Origin: Rubripirellula sp.
Lineage (GTDB): Bacteria; Planctomycetota; Planctomycetia; Pirellulales; Pirellulaceae
Reading direction: 5' to 3'
NCBI GenBank assembly: GCA_029245125.1
Contig: JAQWPZ010000112.1
Location: forward strand, 52,623-116,622
DNA: 64,000 nt
In this document: in pieces, positions 1 to 11,860 of the stretch
Layout: every line of letters begins with the position of its first letter
Numbering within the stretch: the first letter of the stretch is position 1
Notes under the pieces: generated by a model
Databases searched by the model: none
What the model was told of the DNA's origin: nothing
What the model saw: only the letters and a program-made list of their open reading frames with translations
Made by a program: the position numbers and the translations under genes

Positions 1-1352
1 CGGTCAAACAGGAAGTGCGTGACAACTTTACGGCAATGCTTGCCGGTGGCGACGAGTTATTCCCCGGCATTGTCGGTTACGACGACACCGTGATCCCCGA
101 GATCAATTTGGCTCTGTTGGCCGGGCATGACATGCTTTTTCTGGGCGAAAAAGGTCAGGCCAAGAGTCGTATCATGCGGATGCTAACGCGTTTCCTTGAT
201 CCCTGGGTTCCCTACATCGACCATCCCGATCTGAGTGTGCACGAAGATCCGATGCAACCTATTTCGTCGCTGGGAAAACGACTGGTTGCCGAGCACGATC
301 CTGAAGATATTTCGATTGGCTGGTGGGATCGGCAACACCGTTATGCTGAGCGTCTGAGTCCCGGAACAAAATTTGCCGATATCATCGGCGAAATCGATCC
401 AGCGAAGTTGACCGGCGGTGTCAGCATGAGCTCCGAAGAAGCTCTCTCGTTCGGCTTGATCCCCCGGATGCACCGCGGCATCTTCGCGATGAACGAATTG
501 CCCGAGCTAGACGACCTAGTGCAGGTTGGATTGTTCAACATCTTGGAGGAGCGGGACGTCCAGATCCGAGGCTATCCGATTCAGTTTGATCTCGACGTGA
601 TGATCCTGTTTTCCGCGAATCCATCGACGTACAACCGAAGTGGTAAAGTGATCCCGCAGCTCAAGGATCGCATTGGTTCCATTGTGCAAACGCACTATCC
701 GGCGGAACGCGATCAGGGTATCGAGATTCTTCGGCAGGAGGTCGGTAGTGATCTGGAGGGCGAGTATCCCGTGCAGGTCCCTTACTTCATGTATCAAATC
801 GTTGAAGAAATCACCAATCAGGCACGGAAGAGTAAGTACATCGATCAGGCGTCGGGTGTCTCGGCAAGGTTTTCACTTTCAAATTTCCGCACACTGATCG
901 CATCCGCTCGCCAGCGCGGCATCATCCACAATGAACGCCCGGCGGTTCCTCGAATCAGCGACTTCGGGCATCTCTATTCGAGCTCGCTCGGAAAGCTGGA
1001 GTTGGATCTGATGGGAACCCATCAGATGAGCGAAAAACAAGTGCTCGATGCTGTGACCGCTGAAGCGATCAAGGTTGTTTTTAACGAGTACGTTGAAGAG
1101 CACGGTCTGGGTGCCATCGCGGAGATCTTTCGTGGGGGGGCCCGCGTGGAGGTCGGCGATCTATTGCCCAGCAGCGATTATGGGGAACGATTGAAGCACG
1201 TACCGCCAGCTTGGGATTTGGCCTTCGAGGTCAACGCTAGCGAGAACGAAGCGGTCCGAGCGAGTTGCGTTGAGTTTGTGCTTGCAGGTTTGTACAGCAT
1301 GGATCGAATTAGTCGAAGCCAACGACACGGCAAGATTGAATATGAAATCTGA
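1..1352 (+). CDS. MoxR-type AAA+ ATPase (5' truncated by window edge)
   Basis: Frame is open to base 3 upstream of the listed GTG (VKQEVRDNF...). Walker A-like GEKGQAKSR and '[30 protein letters not shown]' typical of MoxR/Mg-chelatase ATPases; followed by a VWA gene. Confidence 0.85.
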   Translation, partial: VKQEVRDNFTAMLAGGDELFPGIVGYDDTVIPEINLALLAGHDMLFLGEKGQAKSRIMRMLTRFLDPWVPYIDHPDLSVHEDPMQPISSLGKRLVAEHDPEDISIGWWDRQHRYAERLSPGTKFADIIGEIDPAKLTGGVSMSSEEALSFGLIPRMHRGIFAMNELPELDDLVQVGLFNILEERDVQIRGYPIQFDLDVMILFSANPSTYNRSGKVIPQLKDRIGSIVQTHYPAERDQGIEILRQEVGSDLEGEYPVQVPYFMYQIVEEITNQARKSKYIDQASGVSARFSLSNFRTLIASARQRGIIHNERPAVPRISDFGHLYSSSLGKLELDLMGTHQMSEKQVLDAVTAEAIKVVFNEYVEEHGLGAIAEIFRGGARVEVGDLLPSSDYGERLKHVPPAWDLAFEVNASENEAVRASCVEFVLAGLYSMDRISRSQRHGKIEYEI

Positions 1353-3072
1353 TTCCCAGCGAAAGCAGCGTGAAAACTACCGCCCCGGCGGGGTCATTCA
1401 TGCGTATCAAAAATACGACCCGAACCAGTTTCCACCGCCGAGTCAACCGCCGCCCGATCTTGTCTCGCCCGCTTTCGAGCAGGCGTTGATGTATGGGCAG
1501 TATCGGGATTTGACGGAGGAAGAATTGGCGAGAGCTGTCCGTTTGGATCCTAGCCAAATCGCCGGCCTCGGTCCTAGTTTGGACATGCTGCGGGGCATGC
1601 TCGAGCAGCGGAAACGCAAGATTCTTGAAAAGTACGAGACCCGCACGGTCCTGAAGAAAGGCCGCCGCGCTTTCGAGAAAGCGTCTAAAAACTTCAACGT
1701 CCCGAAGAAGATGGGACCCGCGTACAAGCGGGCGATTGTTCAGCAGCAGCCCTACTTGCTCGAGCAACTTTGGTACAGCGCTGAAGACGACAACAGCGCT
1801 GTTGCTAGAGGTTTACTGCAGGTTGGCCAGCGGATGGCTGACAAGCACAATATTGAGGAGCTCGCGAGCAAATATGAATTCGTCGGTAATGAATCGATGT
1901 CGATTCCGAGGGCTCTCGAAATCAAGGATGAGCTCGAGAAGATTGACGAGTTGCTCCGGCAGTTGGAGGAAGCAGCTAAATCAGCCCAGATCGCTCTGAT
2001 CGATATGGACATGCTGGGTGAGTTTGCTCAACCAGACGATATGCAGCAATTGGAAGACATGCGGCGGCAGGTCGAAAATTTGTTGCGTGAACAGGCGGAG
2101 CGACAGGGATTGGAAAAAAACCAAGACGGTAGTGGTTTCCGGTTGACCCCTCAGGCGTACAAGATTTTCCAGGGCCGTCTGCTTCAGCGGATTTTCAGCG
2201 ACTTGGCGCCCTCCAAGACGGGACGCCACGAAGGTGACGTTGTTGGTGAAGGTGCCGTTGAAATGCAACGCACCAAGCCTTACGAGTTTGGCGATAGTGT
2301 CGCAAACATGGACATTCCGCAGACGGTGGTCAACGCGTTACTGCGTCAAGGTGATGATCGGCCAATCCGATTGCGGAGCGATGATATCGAGGTGCACAAA
2401 ACTCGTAATCATCCGAAATGCGCTACCGCTGTCCTGATGGATATGAGTGGTTCGATGCGTTACGACGGGCAATACGTGCACGTCAAACGTATGGCACTCG
2501 CCATGCAGGGCTTGATCCAAAGTGAGTATCCCGGTGATTATCTGCGTTTCATCGAAATGTACACTTTCGCAAAATTGCGAGCTCCAGGCGAAATCATTGA
2601 GATGATGCCTAAGCCTGTGACAATCCACGATCCGTGGGTGCAGTTGTGGGCAGATATGAGTGACCCTGAGATTAGTGAACAGCAGATCCACCCTCACTTC
2701 ACCAATATCCAGCATGCCCTTCAGCTCGCTCGGAAAAATTTGGCGAATTGCGACACCCCGAATCGTCAAATCGTGTTGATCACCGACGGCTTGCCGACCG
2801 CCCACTTCGAAGATGAAAAGTTGTACATGCTGTATCCTCCTGATCCGCGCACTGAGCAAGCAACGATGCGTGAGGGGATGTTGTGCCATAAGGAGGGAAT
2901 TACGATCAATATTTTTCTGATTCCCAGTTGGTCGCAAAGCGAAGAGGACATCCGGTTCGCGCATCGTTTAGCCGAAACGACGAGGGGGCGAGTGTTTTTC
3001 ACCGGCGGTAACGACCTCGATCGGTTTGTGCTTTGGGATTACGTCCAAAACCGTCGCGAGATCATCGCCTAG
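1342..3072 (+). CDS. VWA domain protein, partner of MoxR ATPase
   Basis: MIDAS motif 'VLMDMSGSM' plus '[10 protein letters not shown]'. Likely start is ATG 1342 (MKSDSQRK), overlapping the upstream stop. Confidence 0.85.
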   Translation: MKSDSQRKQRENYRPGGVIHAYQKYDPNQFPPPSQPPPDLVSPAFEQALMYGQYRDLTEEELARAVRLDPSQIAGLGPSLDMLRGMLEQRKRKILEKYETRTVLKKGRRAFEKASKNFNVPKKMGPAYKRAIVQQQPYLLEQLWYSAEDDNSAVARGLLQVGQRMADKHNIEELASKYEFVGNESMSIPRALEIKDELEKIDELLRQLEEAAKSAQIALIDMDMLGEFAQPDDMQQLEDMRRQVENLLREQAERQGLEKNQDGSGFRLTPQAYKIFQGRLLQRIFSDLAPSKTGRHEGDVVGEGAVEMQRTKPYEFGDSVANMDIPQTVVNALLRQGDDRPIRLRSDDIEVHKTRNHPKCATAVLMDMSGSMRYDGQYVHVKRMALAMQGLIQSEYPGDYLRFIEMYTFAKLRAPGEIIEMMPKPVTIHDPWVQLWADMSDPEISEQQIHPHFTNIQHALQLARKNLANCDTPNRQIVLITDGLPTAHFEDEKLYMLYPPDPRTEQATMREGMLCHKEGITINIFLIPSWSQSEEDIRFAHRLAETTRGRVFFTGGNDLDRFVLWDYVQNRREIIA

Positions 3073-3082
3073 GCGGATCGAC

Positions 3083-3132
3083 AGCGGCAGAGGTCAAGGA
3101 CGAGTTTGACCATAATGACGCTCGCTGCCGCT
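3083..3132. terminator. Candidate hairpin between convergent genes
   Basis: AGCGGCAG (3083-3090) pairs perfectly with CTGCCGCT (3125-3132); nested GGTCAA (3092-3097)/TTGACC (3106-3111). No long T-tract. Confidence 0.4.
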
Positions 3133-3154
3133 CGTCTGATGTCGGTGCAAGTTG

Positions 3155-4282
3155 CTACTGAGCGGCCATCAGGTCATCTTCTAGCAAGTAGCAGTACGCG
3201 TCGTACCGTCGCGCGTCGATCCATCCGTCGGCAACCGCATTTTTGACGGCGCATTCGTCTTCAGCGAGATGCAGGCAATTGGGATAGCGGCAGGCGCTTA
3301 CGTAAGGCCGGATATCGGGCATCAGTCCCGCAACTTCCTCGGCCGCGATGTCCCATAGCTGAAACTGTCGAATGCCAGGTGTGTCGAACACCGCTCCGCC
3401 ACCGCTGAGGGGAATCAGTTGCGAAGCAGTCGTGGTATGGCGTCCCTTTTCGTTATCGGCACTGACTTTCGCAACCGCCAATCCAAGGCCAGGGTCAACC
3501 GCGTTGAGCAGGCTGCTTTTTCCGACTCCACTCTGCCCCGCCAAGGCCGTTTGTTTTCCTTGCAGTAGCGCCTGTAGATAGCGAATGTTCAAACCTGTCT
3601 CTGCGGAGGTCATCAAGATGCGGTATCCCATCGTTGCGTAGACACCCGCGAGGGATTGCAGGGAGGCGGGATCAACGAGGTCGATCTTGTTCAAAACCAC
3701 GACCGGCTCGAGATTGCACTGCTCTGCCGTTAACAGGAAGCGATCAATCAATGCCGGTTTCAACGCAGGCTGGGCAACACTGGTGATGATCAGCAGGATG
3801 TCAACGTTCGCGACCAGGACGTGTTGTTGGCCTCGGCTTGTTCGGCTGATTACGCCTGCTCGAGGTTTTACATGTTCGATCATGCCATCGATATCAGAAT
3901 CAGCACGGAAGCGAACGTGATCGCCTGCGACGACCACATTTCGCTGTTCGATGCTGAGCGATTTCAGGACTTGCCGCACAGTGCATTCATAAGTCTTGCC
4001 CTCTTCGGTCAAAACTCTGCTCTTCAACCCATGCACGCTGACGACGCGTCCCGACTTTAAGGGTTGGCCTGCCGCATCAAGTTCGTCAGTTGTTTGGTCA
4101 ACCGAGACCGTTCGCTTCCTGGTTAGGTCTCCCTTACCGCTCAACCGTTCACCACGCTGAATATCAGCGAGCGCGTCATCTTCGCCCGCATGAAAATCAC
4201 GCGTCAGATCGGCCTTCCGGACACGGCCCTGATACTTCTTACGAAACGCAGTCCGCTGTTTCGCACGCTTTTTCTTTGCCAT
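3155..4282 (-). CDS. rsgA: Ribosome small subunit-dependent GTPase A
   Basis: Circularly permuted GTPase motifs: 'VVLNKIDLV', '[15 protein letters not shown]', 'DTPGIRQF'; C-terminal Cys/His zinc motif. ORF extends to 4315 but MAKKKRAKQ at 4282 is the likelier start. Confidence 0.92.
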   Translation of the reverse strand: MAKKKRAKQRTAFRKKYQGRVRKADLTRDFHAGEDDALADIQRGERLSGKGDLTRKRTVSVDQTTDELDAAGQPLKSGRVVSVHGLKSRVLTEEGKTYECTVRQVLKSLSIEQRNVVVAGDHVRFRADSDIDGMIEHVKPRAGVISRTSRGQQHVLVANVDILLIITSVAQPALKPALIDRFLLTAEQCNLEPVVVLNKIDLVDPASLQSLAGVYATMGYRILMTSAETGLNIRYLQALLQGKQTALAGQSGVGKSSLLNAVDPGLGLAVAKVSADNEKGRHTTTASQLIPLSGGGAVFDTPGIRQFQLWDIAAEEVAGLMPDIRPYVSACRYPNCLHLAEDECAVKNAVADGWIDARRYDAYCYLLEDDLMAAQ

Positions 4283-4298
4283 TAGAGAGGATGCGAAA

Positions 4299-6344
4299 TC
4301 AGGACGATAGCTCACCTCGGTCTTGTTCTACAGTCGCATCGTTGGTTGATTCGGCAGTGACTTCGGCCATTTCTTCGGTCTCGTCGCGGGCAGGCCTGTT
4401 CTGTGATTGGATAGATGGTCCAATTAAGTCAGTCAGCTCGGCCTCGCCCAATTCCTCAAATTCCAACAGCGCCTGCGTCACTTTGTCGAGTTCACCGCGA
4501 TGTTCGCGAAGAAGTTGCTCAGCTTTTTGATCTGCTTCCAGCAGTATCCGCCCGACTTCTTCGTCGATCAACTCCTGCGTGTGCTCACTGAATTGGCGAG
4601 CTTGGTGAATTTCTCTGCCTAGAAACGGATCTTCGTCGCTCGTTTTGTAGCTCACCGGACCAATCTTGGGACTCATTCCCCAGTGAGTTACCATGCGACG
4701 GGCGATGCTGGTGGCACGTTCCAGGTCGTTTTCAGCACCTACGCAAGTTTCGTTGTAGATGATTTTCTCAGCCGCTCGGCCGCCCAGAAGCACGACCAGT
4801 TGATGGTCGAGTTCTCGTTTACTGATACTCAACCGGTCTTCGTTCGGTACGTACTGCGTGACTCCCAGGGCGCGGCCTCGTGGGATGATTGTTACTTTGT
4901 GTACAACGTGGGCCCCGTCGAGGTGCCAGGCGGTCAGAGTGTGACCGGCCTCGTGGTATGCGGTCTTTTCTTTCTCGCTGTCTTGCAAGACTTCTTCGCG
5001 CTTCGCGCCCATCAGGATTTTGTCGCGAGCGTGATCAAAATCACCCATGTCGACAATTTTTTTGTCTTGCCGGGCAGCCCACAGGGCCGCCTCGTTGACC
5101 ATGTTGCGGATATCGGCTCCCGTTAGACCGACGGTACCCGCCGCCAATCGTTTGAGATCGACGTCATCTGCGAGAGGTACGTCGCGGACATGGACTTTAA
5201 AAATTGCCTCGCGACCTTTCATGGTGGGTCGACCGACGGAGATGTGGCGATCGAAGCGGCCTGGCCGGAGCAAGGCAGGGTCGAGCACATCTGGCCGGTT
5301 TGTCGCGGCCACGACGATCACAGCTTGACTGCCGGTAAATCCGTCCATCTCGCCCAGGATTTGATTGAGTGTTTGCTCCCGCTCGTCGTGTCCACCGCCC
5401 AAACCGGCGCCCCGTTGTCGTCCAACGGCATCGATCTCATCGATGAAGATGATGGCCGGGCTGTGCTCCTTGGCGGTTTTGAACAGATCCCGGACCCGGC
5501 TGGCACCGACACCAACGAACATTTGAATGAATTCGCTACCGTTGACTGAGAAGAAAGGAACTCCTGCTTCACCAGCTACCGCTCGGGCGAGCAATGTTTT
5601 TCCGGTGCCGGGCGGGCCATTCAGCAAGACGCCTTTCGGAACACGTCCACCCAACTTTTGGAATTTTTCGGGAGTCTTCAGGAAATCGACGATTTCTTGA
5701 AGGTCTGCTTTCACACCTTCAAGCCCGGCGACATCATCAAAGGAAACCATTTTCTCGCTGGCTTCAAACCGTTTCGCAGGACTCTTGCTGAATCCCGACA
5801 GGAAGCCACCTCCCATCATGTCGCTGCGTGTTCGCCGAAGCATCATGAACAGGAAGAAAAGGATCGCCAGCGGCAACCCGATCAGAGCGATAAAGTAGAG
5901 GATTTGCTGGGTGTTGTCGGGGGCCAGCACGGTGTAATCGACGTCCGCCGCGCGAACTTGCTTTTCAAAGTCGACGACCCAACCCGTGTCGTTGGGGCGA
6001 TTGAAATAAAACTCTTTTCTATATTTCAGCGGCTCCCCCTCGTCATCCTTTTGCGGCTTAGCGATGCCGTCTTCGAGGATCGGTGGAGCGTTCGGCCGGG
6101 TTTTGAAAACACCCAAGACTCGCTGGTCACTGATCGCGACCTCGCTGATGTTATCCCGCGCTAGCTCTTTGTAGAAAAAGCTCAAGGGAACCTGAGAACG
6201 ATCATCCTCTCGGTTCACAAACAGCAATACGACGAGCGCAGCGAGGATCAACCCAATTAAAAACGAGTTATTGCTGCGTTTTGGTTCTTGGCTCTCGTTG
6301 CCCGAAGGCGCAGGCGATTTTTTATCGTCAGGCTTATTTTCCAT
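4299..6344 (-). CDS. ftsH: ATP-dependent zinc metalloprotease FtsH
   Basis: AAA+ '[30 protein letters not shown]', SRH region, 'HEAGH' metalloprotease motif. Likely start MENKPDDK. Confidence 0.95.
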   Translation of the reverse strand: MENKPDDKKSPAPSGNESQEPKRSNNSFLIGLILAALVVLLFVNREDDRSQVPLSFFYKELARDNISEVAISDQRVLGVFKTRPNAPPILEDGIAKPQKDDEGEPLKYRKEFYFNRPNDTGWVVDFEKQVRAADVDYTVLAPDNTQQILYFIALIGLPLAILFFLFMMLRRTRSDMMGGGFLSGFSKSPAKRFEASEKMVSFDDVAGLEGVKADLQEIVDFLKTPEKFQKLGGRVPKGVLLNGPPGTGKTLLARAVAGEAGVPFFSVNGSEFIQMFVGVGASRVRDLFKTAKEHSPAIIFIDEIDAVGRQRGAGLGGGHDEREQTLNQILGEMDGFTGSQAVIVVAATNRPDVLDPALLRPGRFDRHISVGRPTMKGREAIFKVHVRDVPLADDVDLKRLAAGTVGLTGADIRNMVNEAALWAARQDKKIVDMGDFDHARDKILMGAKREEVLQDSEKEKTAYHEAGHTLTAWHLDGAHVVHKVTIIPRGRALGVTQYVPNEDRLSISKRELDHQLVVLLGGRAAEKIIYNETCVGAENDLERATSIARRMVTHWGMSPKIGPVSYKTSDEDPFLGREIHQARQFSEHTQELIDEEVGRILLEADQKAEQLLREHRGELDKVTQALLEFEELGEAELTDLIGPSIQSQNRPARDETEEMAEVTAESTNDATVEQDRGELSS

Positions 6345-6425
6345 TTCGTCCCTTTGGGCGATTCTCGTTGTCCGAGTGATCCCGGCTAGCCGGAACATAA
6401 TTGTAGTGGCTGGAAGCGAAAGTGA

Positions 6426-9347
6426 CTAACCGCCACTGAAGGGCCGGGAACTCGCTTTTTCCAAGCGTTTCCGTGCTCCGGCGTTCGACAGCCAGCTTGG
6501 TTCCACGGTCAACCCGGCAGATGCGGCTGTGATCAAGTCATCCTCCAGACTCGTCAAGTCGCGGCGGCGGATCGATTTGATTTCCAGGGGGGAGTATCCG
6601 TCTCGAAATAATCTCCAGGTCCAATAGGCGTCCGAATCAGTGCCGGTCGGTTTTTGCCGATTTAGCGACTCAGCTTCGGGGTTTTCGTCATCGCCGAATT
6701 CAGATTTCTCGTGATCGCCCACCGTCGTATCGGCCTGAGCAACGCTTGCAGCGTCTGTCTCAGCAGCGTTTGCAGCGTCTGTTTTCGCAGCGTTTACGGG
6801 GGGCGGCTCTGGCTCCGGCTCTGGCTTCGGTTCGGGTGTTGGAGGAGAAGCAATTTCTTCGACTGCTGGGGCGGTGGCCGTCTTTGCGGAGTCCGGGTCG
6901 AGTGAATCGAGGGCTTGGCGGATCAGTTCGATTAAGTCGTCACCGAATTGCTCGATTGTTGCTGGCCCAACACCCGAAATCGCTTCCAGTTGCGTGATTG
7001 ACTGGGGGGGGGATTCCGCGATTCTTTCCACCGTCGCATTTGTCAGCACCCGATAAGCGGGGATTCCTAGGGCAGCGGATGTTTTTCGACGCCAACGCTT
7101 CAAACGTTCCAGGAGTTCTGTTTCGGTTTCGGATCGATTCTCCGTTCCTTCCGGCTCATCGGCTTGCCCCGCCGAGTGGGTTTGGACATCTCTTGACTCG
7201 ATCGACTGCGTGGCGCGAGCCAATTGTTGCGCTAATGGAGTCGGCATGGTCAAGCTATCAGGTACCGGGTCATGCTCCAGCATTACCCGGCGGCCGATTT
7301 CGGTCATCTGGACAGTGGGGCGACGTTGGTCGACTTCCTTTTGCTCGACCAGTTCTGCCTGCGCAAGGCAATCAATTACATCGGCCACTGCGGTCTGTTT
7401 CATTGCAGACAGCAGCCCATACGTACTCAGTCGGTGCAGTTTCCATTGCTGCAGTTTCTTGCTTTTTGATCCACAGAGCATTTGGGCGACTAGCTGTTTC
7501 CCAAATCGACCGTGCATTCTTGTCACACCACTGAGAACAACTCGAACGCCCCTTACTAAGTCAGCCTGGTTGACGTTGTCCGGTGCGCCGGTGACTGAAA
7601 TCTGGGTTCCCGATTTCAGTGCGGCGTCGTGTGGTCGACAGCGGTCACACGCTCCACAGCGTTGGGAAGTGGTTTCCCCAAAATACCTCAAGATCACCAA
7701 TTGGCGACACATTTGGCTGCGGGCAAAGCCAATGACTGCCTCCAGTTTTTCGAATTCGGCCGCTTTTCGTTTTTCGAGTTCTTCGAAGTCGATTTCAAGT
7801 TCGTCGAATGTCAGATCCCGTTGCAAAAAATGAATGGCTCGCCCCCGGAACGGTGGCACGAAATCGAATGATCTCAAACGCTTTAATTCGCGTAGCGTCC
7901 GAGACAGCTGGTTTCGGTCAATTTTGGCCAGTTCAGCCAATCGTTTCGGTCGGACAAATACATCTTCTCCACGCCGGTTGCCAACCACTTTTTCAACGGC
8001 CTGCATCACGCGACGGCGGAGCTTGGCTTCTTTGGGCAGGAAGTCCAGCATGGTCGGTGCATCGCTATCGATCCGTACCAACGCGTGATTGGCGTTGCTG
8101 TCCAAGCGTCGCAATACACCAGCCTTGGCAAGCAGCGTTTCGGAAGTGCCAATTGCTTCGGCACCTTCTTTGACATCGATTGCCGCGCGCACTTGATCGA
8201 GCGTCAATTCGATGGGGTCTTCTTCTCGATTCATGAGGAATTCATAAACCTTGCGCACCGTCTCTCGCGCCGGGTACCGGTTTTCGATGAAAAATTCTTG
8301 CAAATACCGATCGCTGTAGGAAAACAAGAGGCGGCAGTCACTGGTTTGGCTGTCACGACCGGCGCGACCAGCTTCCTGGTAATAAGCTTCCAGCGTGCCC
8401 GGCATGTTGTAGTGGATCACGAAACGGATATCGGCCTTGTCGATTCCCATTCCAAAGGCGTTGGTCGCAACGATTGCCGACAATTTCCCCGCCATGAAAT
8501 CGTCTTGAACTCGCCTTCGCTGATCAGGTTCCAACCCGGCGTGGTAGACACCAATCGGTCGCCGTGTTTTCTCTGGCAACCAATCGGCTAATTCTTCGCA
8601 GCGTTTGCGGGTCGCGGCATAAATGATTCCCGCACCGGTTTGCTCGCGGAGATACTCAAGAAGTTGTTCGTCTTTCTCGCGATCCGATTTCGCCTGTCCG
8701 ACTGAGAATCGCAGATTCTCGCGAGAGAAACCGGTGACGAATACTTCCGGTTCTTGCAAGTTCAACAAACCCGAAATGTCTTGCCGAACCATCGGGGTGG
8801 CCGTCGCGGTCAATGCGATGGTTTGCACGTTATTCAAGTAGCGTTTGCGGAATTGCCCCAATCGTGCGTAATCGGGTCGGAAGTCATGCCCCCATTCGCT
8901 GACGCAGTGCGCCTCGTCGACTGCCAACAGGGTGACGTTGGCCGAGGCGACGGCTTCCAGGAATCGCCCATTGCGTAATCGCTCGGGAGCTACATAGACC
9001 AGATCGAGCGAGCCGCCGGATAGCTCTCGCATCACGTCATTTTGTTCTTGTGCTGTCAGAGTGCTGTTGATCAGGCGTGCATCAATCCCCAGCTTTTGCA
9101 GCGTATCGACTTGGTCCTTCATCAACGCGATCAGGGGGGATACCACGATCGTGGTGCCTTTGCGAGCAAGGCTAGGTAATTGGTAGCAAAGACTCTTGCC
9201 GCCGCCCGTTGGCATCACACACATTACATCTCGGCCGTCCGCGACAGCATCAACCACCTCACGCTGTCCTTCGCGAAAGTTGGTCAGTCCGAATCGCGAC
9301 AGCAGCGTCGCTGAGTCCGCTTTGTCGACCATGACGTTAGAATCCAA
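6426..9347 (-). CDS. recQ: ATP-dependent DNA helicase RecQ with long C-terminal extension
   Basis: 'MPTGGGKSLCYQLP', 'DEAHC', 'QEAGRAGRD', zinc-binding 'CGACDRC', HRDC-like region, then Pro/Glu- and Ala/Asp-rich tail. Confidence 0.92.
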   Translation of the reverse strand: MDSNVMVDKADSATLLSRFGLTNFREGQREVVDAVADGRDVMCVMPTGGGKSLCYQLPSLARKGTTIVVSPLIALMKDQVDTLQKLGIDARLINSTLTAQEQNDVMRELSGGSLDLVYVAPERLRNGRFLEAVASANVTLLAVDEAHCVSEWGHDFRPDYARLGQFRKRYLNNVQTIALTATATPMVRQDISGLLNLQEPEVFVTGFSRENLRFSVGQAKSDREKDEQLLEYLREQTGAGIIYAATRKRCEELADWLPEKTRRPIGVYHAGLEPDQRRRVQDDFMAGKLSAIVATNAFGMGIDKADIRFVIHYNMPGTLEAYYQEAGRAGRDSQTSDCRLLFSYSDRYLQEFFIENRYPARETVRKVYEFLMNREEDPIELTLDQVRAAIDVKEGAEAIGTSETLLAKAGVLRRLDSNANHALVRIDSDAPTMLDFLPKEAKLRRRVMQAVEKVVGNRRGEDVFVRPKRLAELAKIDRNQLSRTLRELKRLRSFDFVPPFRGRAIHFLQRDLTFDELEIDFEELEKRKAAEFEKLEAVIGFARSQMCRQLVILRYFGETTSQRCGACDRCRPHDAALKSGTQISVTGAPDNVNQADLVRGVRVVLSGVTRMHGRFGKQLVAQMLCGSKSKKLQQWKLHRLSTYGLLSAMKQTAVADVIDCLAQAELVEQKEVDQRRPTVQMTEIGRRVMLEHDPVPDSLTMPTPLAQQLARATQSIESRDVQTHSAGQADEPEGTENRSETETELLERLKRWRRKTSAALGIPAYRVLTNATVERIAESPPQSITQLEAISGVGPATIEQFGDDLIELIRQALDSLDPDSAKTATAPAVEEIASPPTPEPKPEPEPEPPPVNAAKTDAANAAETDAASVAQADTTVGDHEKSEFGDDENPEAESLNRQKPTGTDSDAYWTWRLFRDGYSPLEIKSIRRRDLTSLEDDLITAASAGLTVEPSWLSNAGARKRLEKASSRPFSGG

Positions 9348-9449
9348 TAAAGTACACCCGGGTGGCGTGGCCAGTTGCTGCCGCCTGCCAACGCAGGATT
9401 ATACGTCCGTGTCGCATTCGTCCACACCGGTCCACATGGGAAACTACGC

Positions 9450-10403
9450 GTGAAAGCCATTGTTCTTAATGAGGAGGGGGTGTCATACCATGACGATTGG
9501 CCAGAACCGGTGCCCCAGCAAGGCGAAGTCGTGGTGGATGTGATTCAAGCTGGAATCTGCGAAACCGATCTGCAGCTCGCCCGCGGTTACATGGGATTTT
9601 CCGGCGTGCTAGGGCACGAATTTGTCGGAGTCGCCCGAACCGGTTCAATGGCAGAATGCCGGGTTGTGGGAGAGATCAATTGCAACTGCGGAGTTTGCAC
9701 GCGTTGTCGATCAGGCCTCGGGAATCATTGCCCTAAGCGGACCGTGGTCGGAATCGATCGGCACGACGGTGCTTTTGCGGAGCGTTTGGCTATCCCGGAG
9801 AGTTGTTTACATGCTGTGCCTGATTCTGTCAGCGACGATCAAGCTGTTTTGACCGAACCTCTGGCGGCGGCTCTGCAGATCGGTGAACAAATTGATCTGA
9901 CAGCGGTAAACAATGCGGTGGTGCTGGGCGACGGTCGCCTTTCGCTACTAATCGCGTCAATGTTGGTCCGATCGGTCTCCGAAGTTCAGGTAGTTGGGAA
10001 ACACCAAGAAAAACTGGAACGATTTGAGCGACGAGGTATTCCGACAATGCGATTGGAGCAGGCAGGGCCTGAAAAGTCGTTCGACTTGGTGGTGGAGGTG
10101 ACAGGCTCGCCATCTGGCTTGCCACTCGCGTTAAGTCTGGTGCGGCCTCGTGGAACTGTTGTGATGAAAACCACCGTTGCGGCTGAACACCAGATGTCGC
10201 TTGCGGCGGTGGTGATCGATGAGATTCAAATCGTCGGGTCTCGATGCGGACCGTTTGATCGGGCAATCAATGCATTGTTGGATCACCAAGTCGATGTAGC
10301 TGATTTGATCACGCACCGATATCGTCTCGCAGACTTCAAGCAGGCGATGCAGACGGCGGTCGAACCAAATGCCTTAAAAGTTGTCTTTGAGATTAGGAGT
10401 TAG
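9450..10403 (+). CDS. Zinc-type alcohol dehydrogenase/threonine dehydrogenase-like protein
   Basis: 'LGHEFVGVA', structural zinc cysteines 'CNCGVCTRCRSGLGNHCP', MDR fold. Likely GTG start at 9450. Confidence 0.85.
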   Translation: MKAIVLNEEGVSYHDDWPEPVPQQGEVVVDVIQAGICETDLQLARGYMGFSGVLGHEFVGVARTGSMAECRVVGEINCNCGVCTRCRSGLGNHCPKRTVVGIDRHDGAFAERLAIPESCLHAVPDSVSDDQAVLTEPLAAALQIGEQIDLTAVNNAVVLGDGRLSLLIASMLVRSVSEVQVVGKHQEKLERFERRGIPTMRLEQAGPEKSFDLVVEVTGSPSGLPLALSLVRPRGTVVMKTTVAAEHQMSLAAVVIDEIQIVGSRCGPFDRAINALLDHQVDVADLITHRYRLADFKQAMQTAVEPNALKVVFEIRS

Positions 10404-10405
10404 TG

Positions 10406-10597
10406 ATGGAGGACGAAGGAGCTTATCTTTGTGACAGTTGCGGAGAAGAAATTGTGATTCCCCTCGATCCGGCTGCCGGTCGTCGCCAAGACTACACTGA
10501 GGACTGCCCGGTCTGTTGCCATGCCAGTGTGATCCACGTCGATTGGGATGACGATGGGCCGCGCGTGTGGGCCGAGCCCGAACAAGATCGGTTTTAA
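10406..10597 (+). CDS. CPXCG motif-containing cysteine-rich small protein
   Basis: CDSC...CPVC small zinc-ribbon-like protein; ATG at 10406. Confidence 0.75.
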   Translation: MEDEGAYLCDSCGEEIVIPLDPAAGRRQDYTEDCPVCCHASVIHVDWDDDGPRVWAEPEQDRF

Positions 10598-10635
10598 GCT
10601 TCGCGGTACTTGTCTTGCATAGTGATGTTGACTGA

Positions 10636-11106
10636 ATGTTAAGGCTTACCGAAGTACAAATTGATCGCATCGTCCTCAAACGCCGGGGCATCGCGTTGAG
10701 CGGCATCGTTCTTTGGGCAATCTTCTTTGCAGTCCCGCAAGGCTGGAAATGTGGCTTGTTTTCGGGATTCATGCTGCTCTCTCTTGCACTGTATGGGTTT
10801 TGCTTCCGAAGATGGAGGACTGAACCAGGCCTGTGGATGCTCGGTTGTTTGCTGGCTGTTTTAATGGGGCCATGTTGGATCTTTTTTGAATACATGTGTT
10901 TGCGTGGGCTTTTTGAAAAGCCACTGGTGAATCCGGTCGGTCAGCCCATTAATTGGAGGCATTTGCGTAACTATGTGGATGCCGTTTTCGCGCTTTTCTT
11001 AATTGCGATCACCGTGAAGTTCGCGTACAGCGTGATGATCGAAAACTGGAAGCGAACACGAACGATCAAGCCTGAGCAGGGGCCGGACTCGCGTACTTTC
11101 TTTTAG
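10636..11106 (+). CDS. Hypothetical membrane protein
   Basis: 156-aa ORF with several predicted hydrophobic helices. Confidence 0.55.
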   Translation: MLRLTEVQIDRIVLKRRGIALSGIVLWAIFFAVPQGWKCGLFSGFMLLSLALYGFCFRRWRTEPGLWMLGCLLAVLMGPCWIFFEYMCLRGLFEKPLVNPVGQPINWRHLRNYVDAVFALFLIAITVKFAYSVMIENWKRTRTIKPEQGPDSRTFF

Positions 11107-11302
11107 CCAAACCGACTCACATGCTGGTTGGTACCATTGGTTCTCGGGCTGTTTTCTGCTGGCAATCTCCCGCTCGCTAAGCGGTTTATCGCAACTGTGG
11201 CTCTCAGCCGATGTTTGACCGTCGATCTGTTTTTCGGAGAACTTGCTAGACTACAGTGAATCGAATGTGCAGTTGTGACAACCGTTGAAATGAAAGCCTG
11301 CG

Positions 11303-11677
11303 ATGGGGCCTGCTCGAATCAGCCTTGAAAAACTCTTTGATGCGGAAGAGTATTTCCGTTTAGGGGAGTGCCCATGGACATTCTTCGCATACCCAACCAG
11401 TCTTGCCGGTGATTTTGGGTTGCCGGTTGATGATGACGCTTGCCGCCTGCTTGCTGAAGTCCAGGGCCGCGGAATCGAGGTCGCGGTATGGCGCAGCGAA
11501 ATCGTCTCCAATACCACGTTCTACGTTTGCAGAAGAGAGAGTGTTTCGGATTTGAAACAAGTGATTCAACAGTTAGAAGTTCCCGGTAAATTTGGCGCTC
11601 GGTTTTGTGAGCTTCGGTCGGAGGCGTTGTTTGCGAGGTTGCGAGATGCCTCCTCGTCAGTCGATGAAATGGATTGA
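11303..11677 (+). CDS. Hypothetical protein
   Basis: 124-aa ORF with balanced composition; no recognised family. Confidence 0.5.
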   Translation: MGPARISLEKLFDAEEYFRLGECPWTFFAYPTSLAGDFGLPVDDDACRLLAEVQGRGIEVAVWRSEIVSNTTFYVCRRESVSDLKQVIQQLEVPGKFGARFCELRSEALFARLRDASSSVDEMD

Positions 11678-11860
11678 GAAAGGTCGGGATCACGCGATCG
11701 TTATTCTCAACTACGTTCAGTTGGTACCAATTGAAAAAAGTTTGGCAGGAGTAATGCGTCTCGCTAGATGCGATGCCGGACTACTTGCGAGTGACTCGAG
11801 CGGCAGCGACGCACGATTTGGTATGTTGCCATCAGTGGTCTGGATTGCAGGTCAGTCACG

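Noticed and set aside
4683-5549. Multiple + strand ORFs inside ftsH
   Set aside because: Antisense shadow ORFs of a strongly conserved gene; typical of high-GC codon bias.
10406-10597. Possible toxin-antitoxin or anti-phage component
   Set aside because: The small Cys-rich CPXCG protein is a widespread family, and there is no partner gene pattern.
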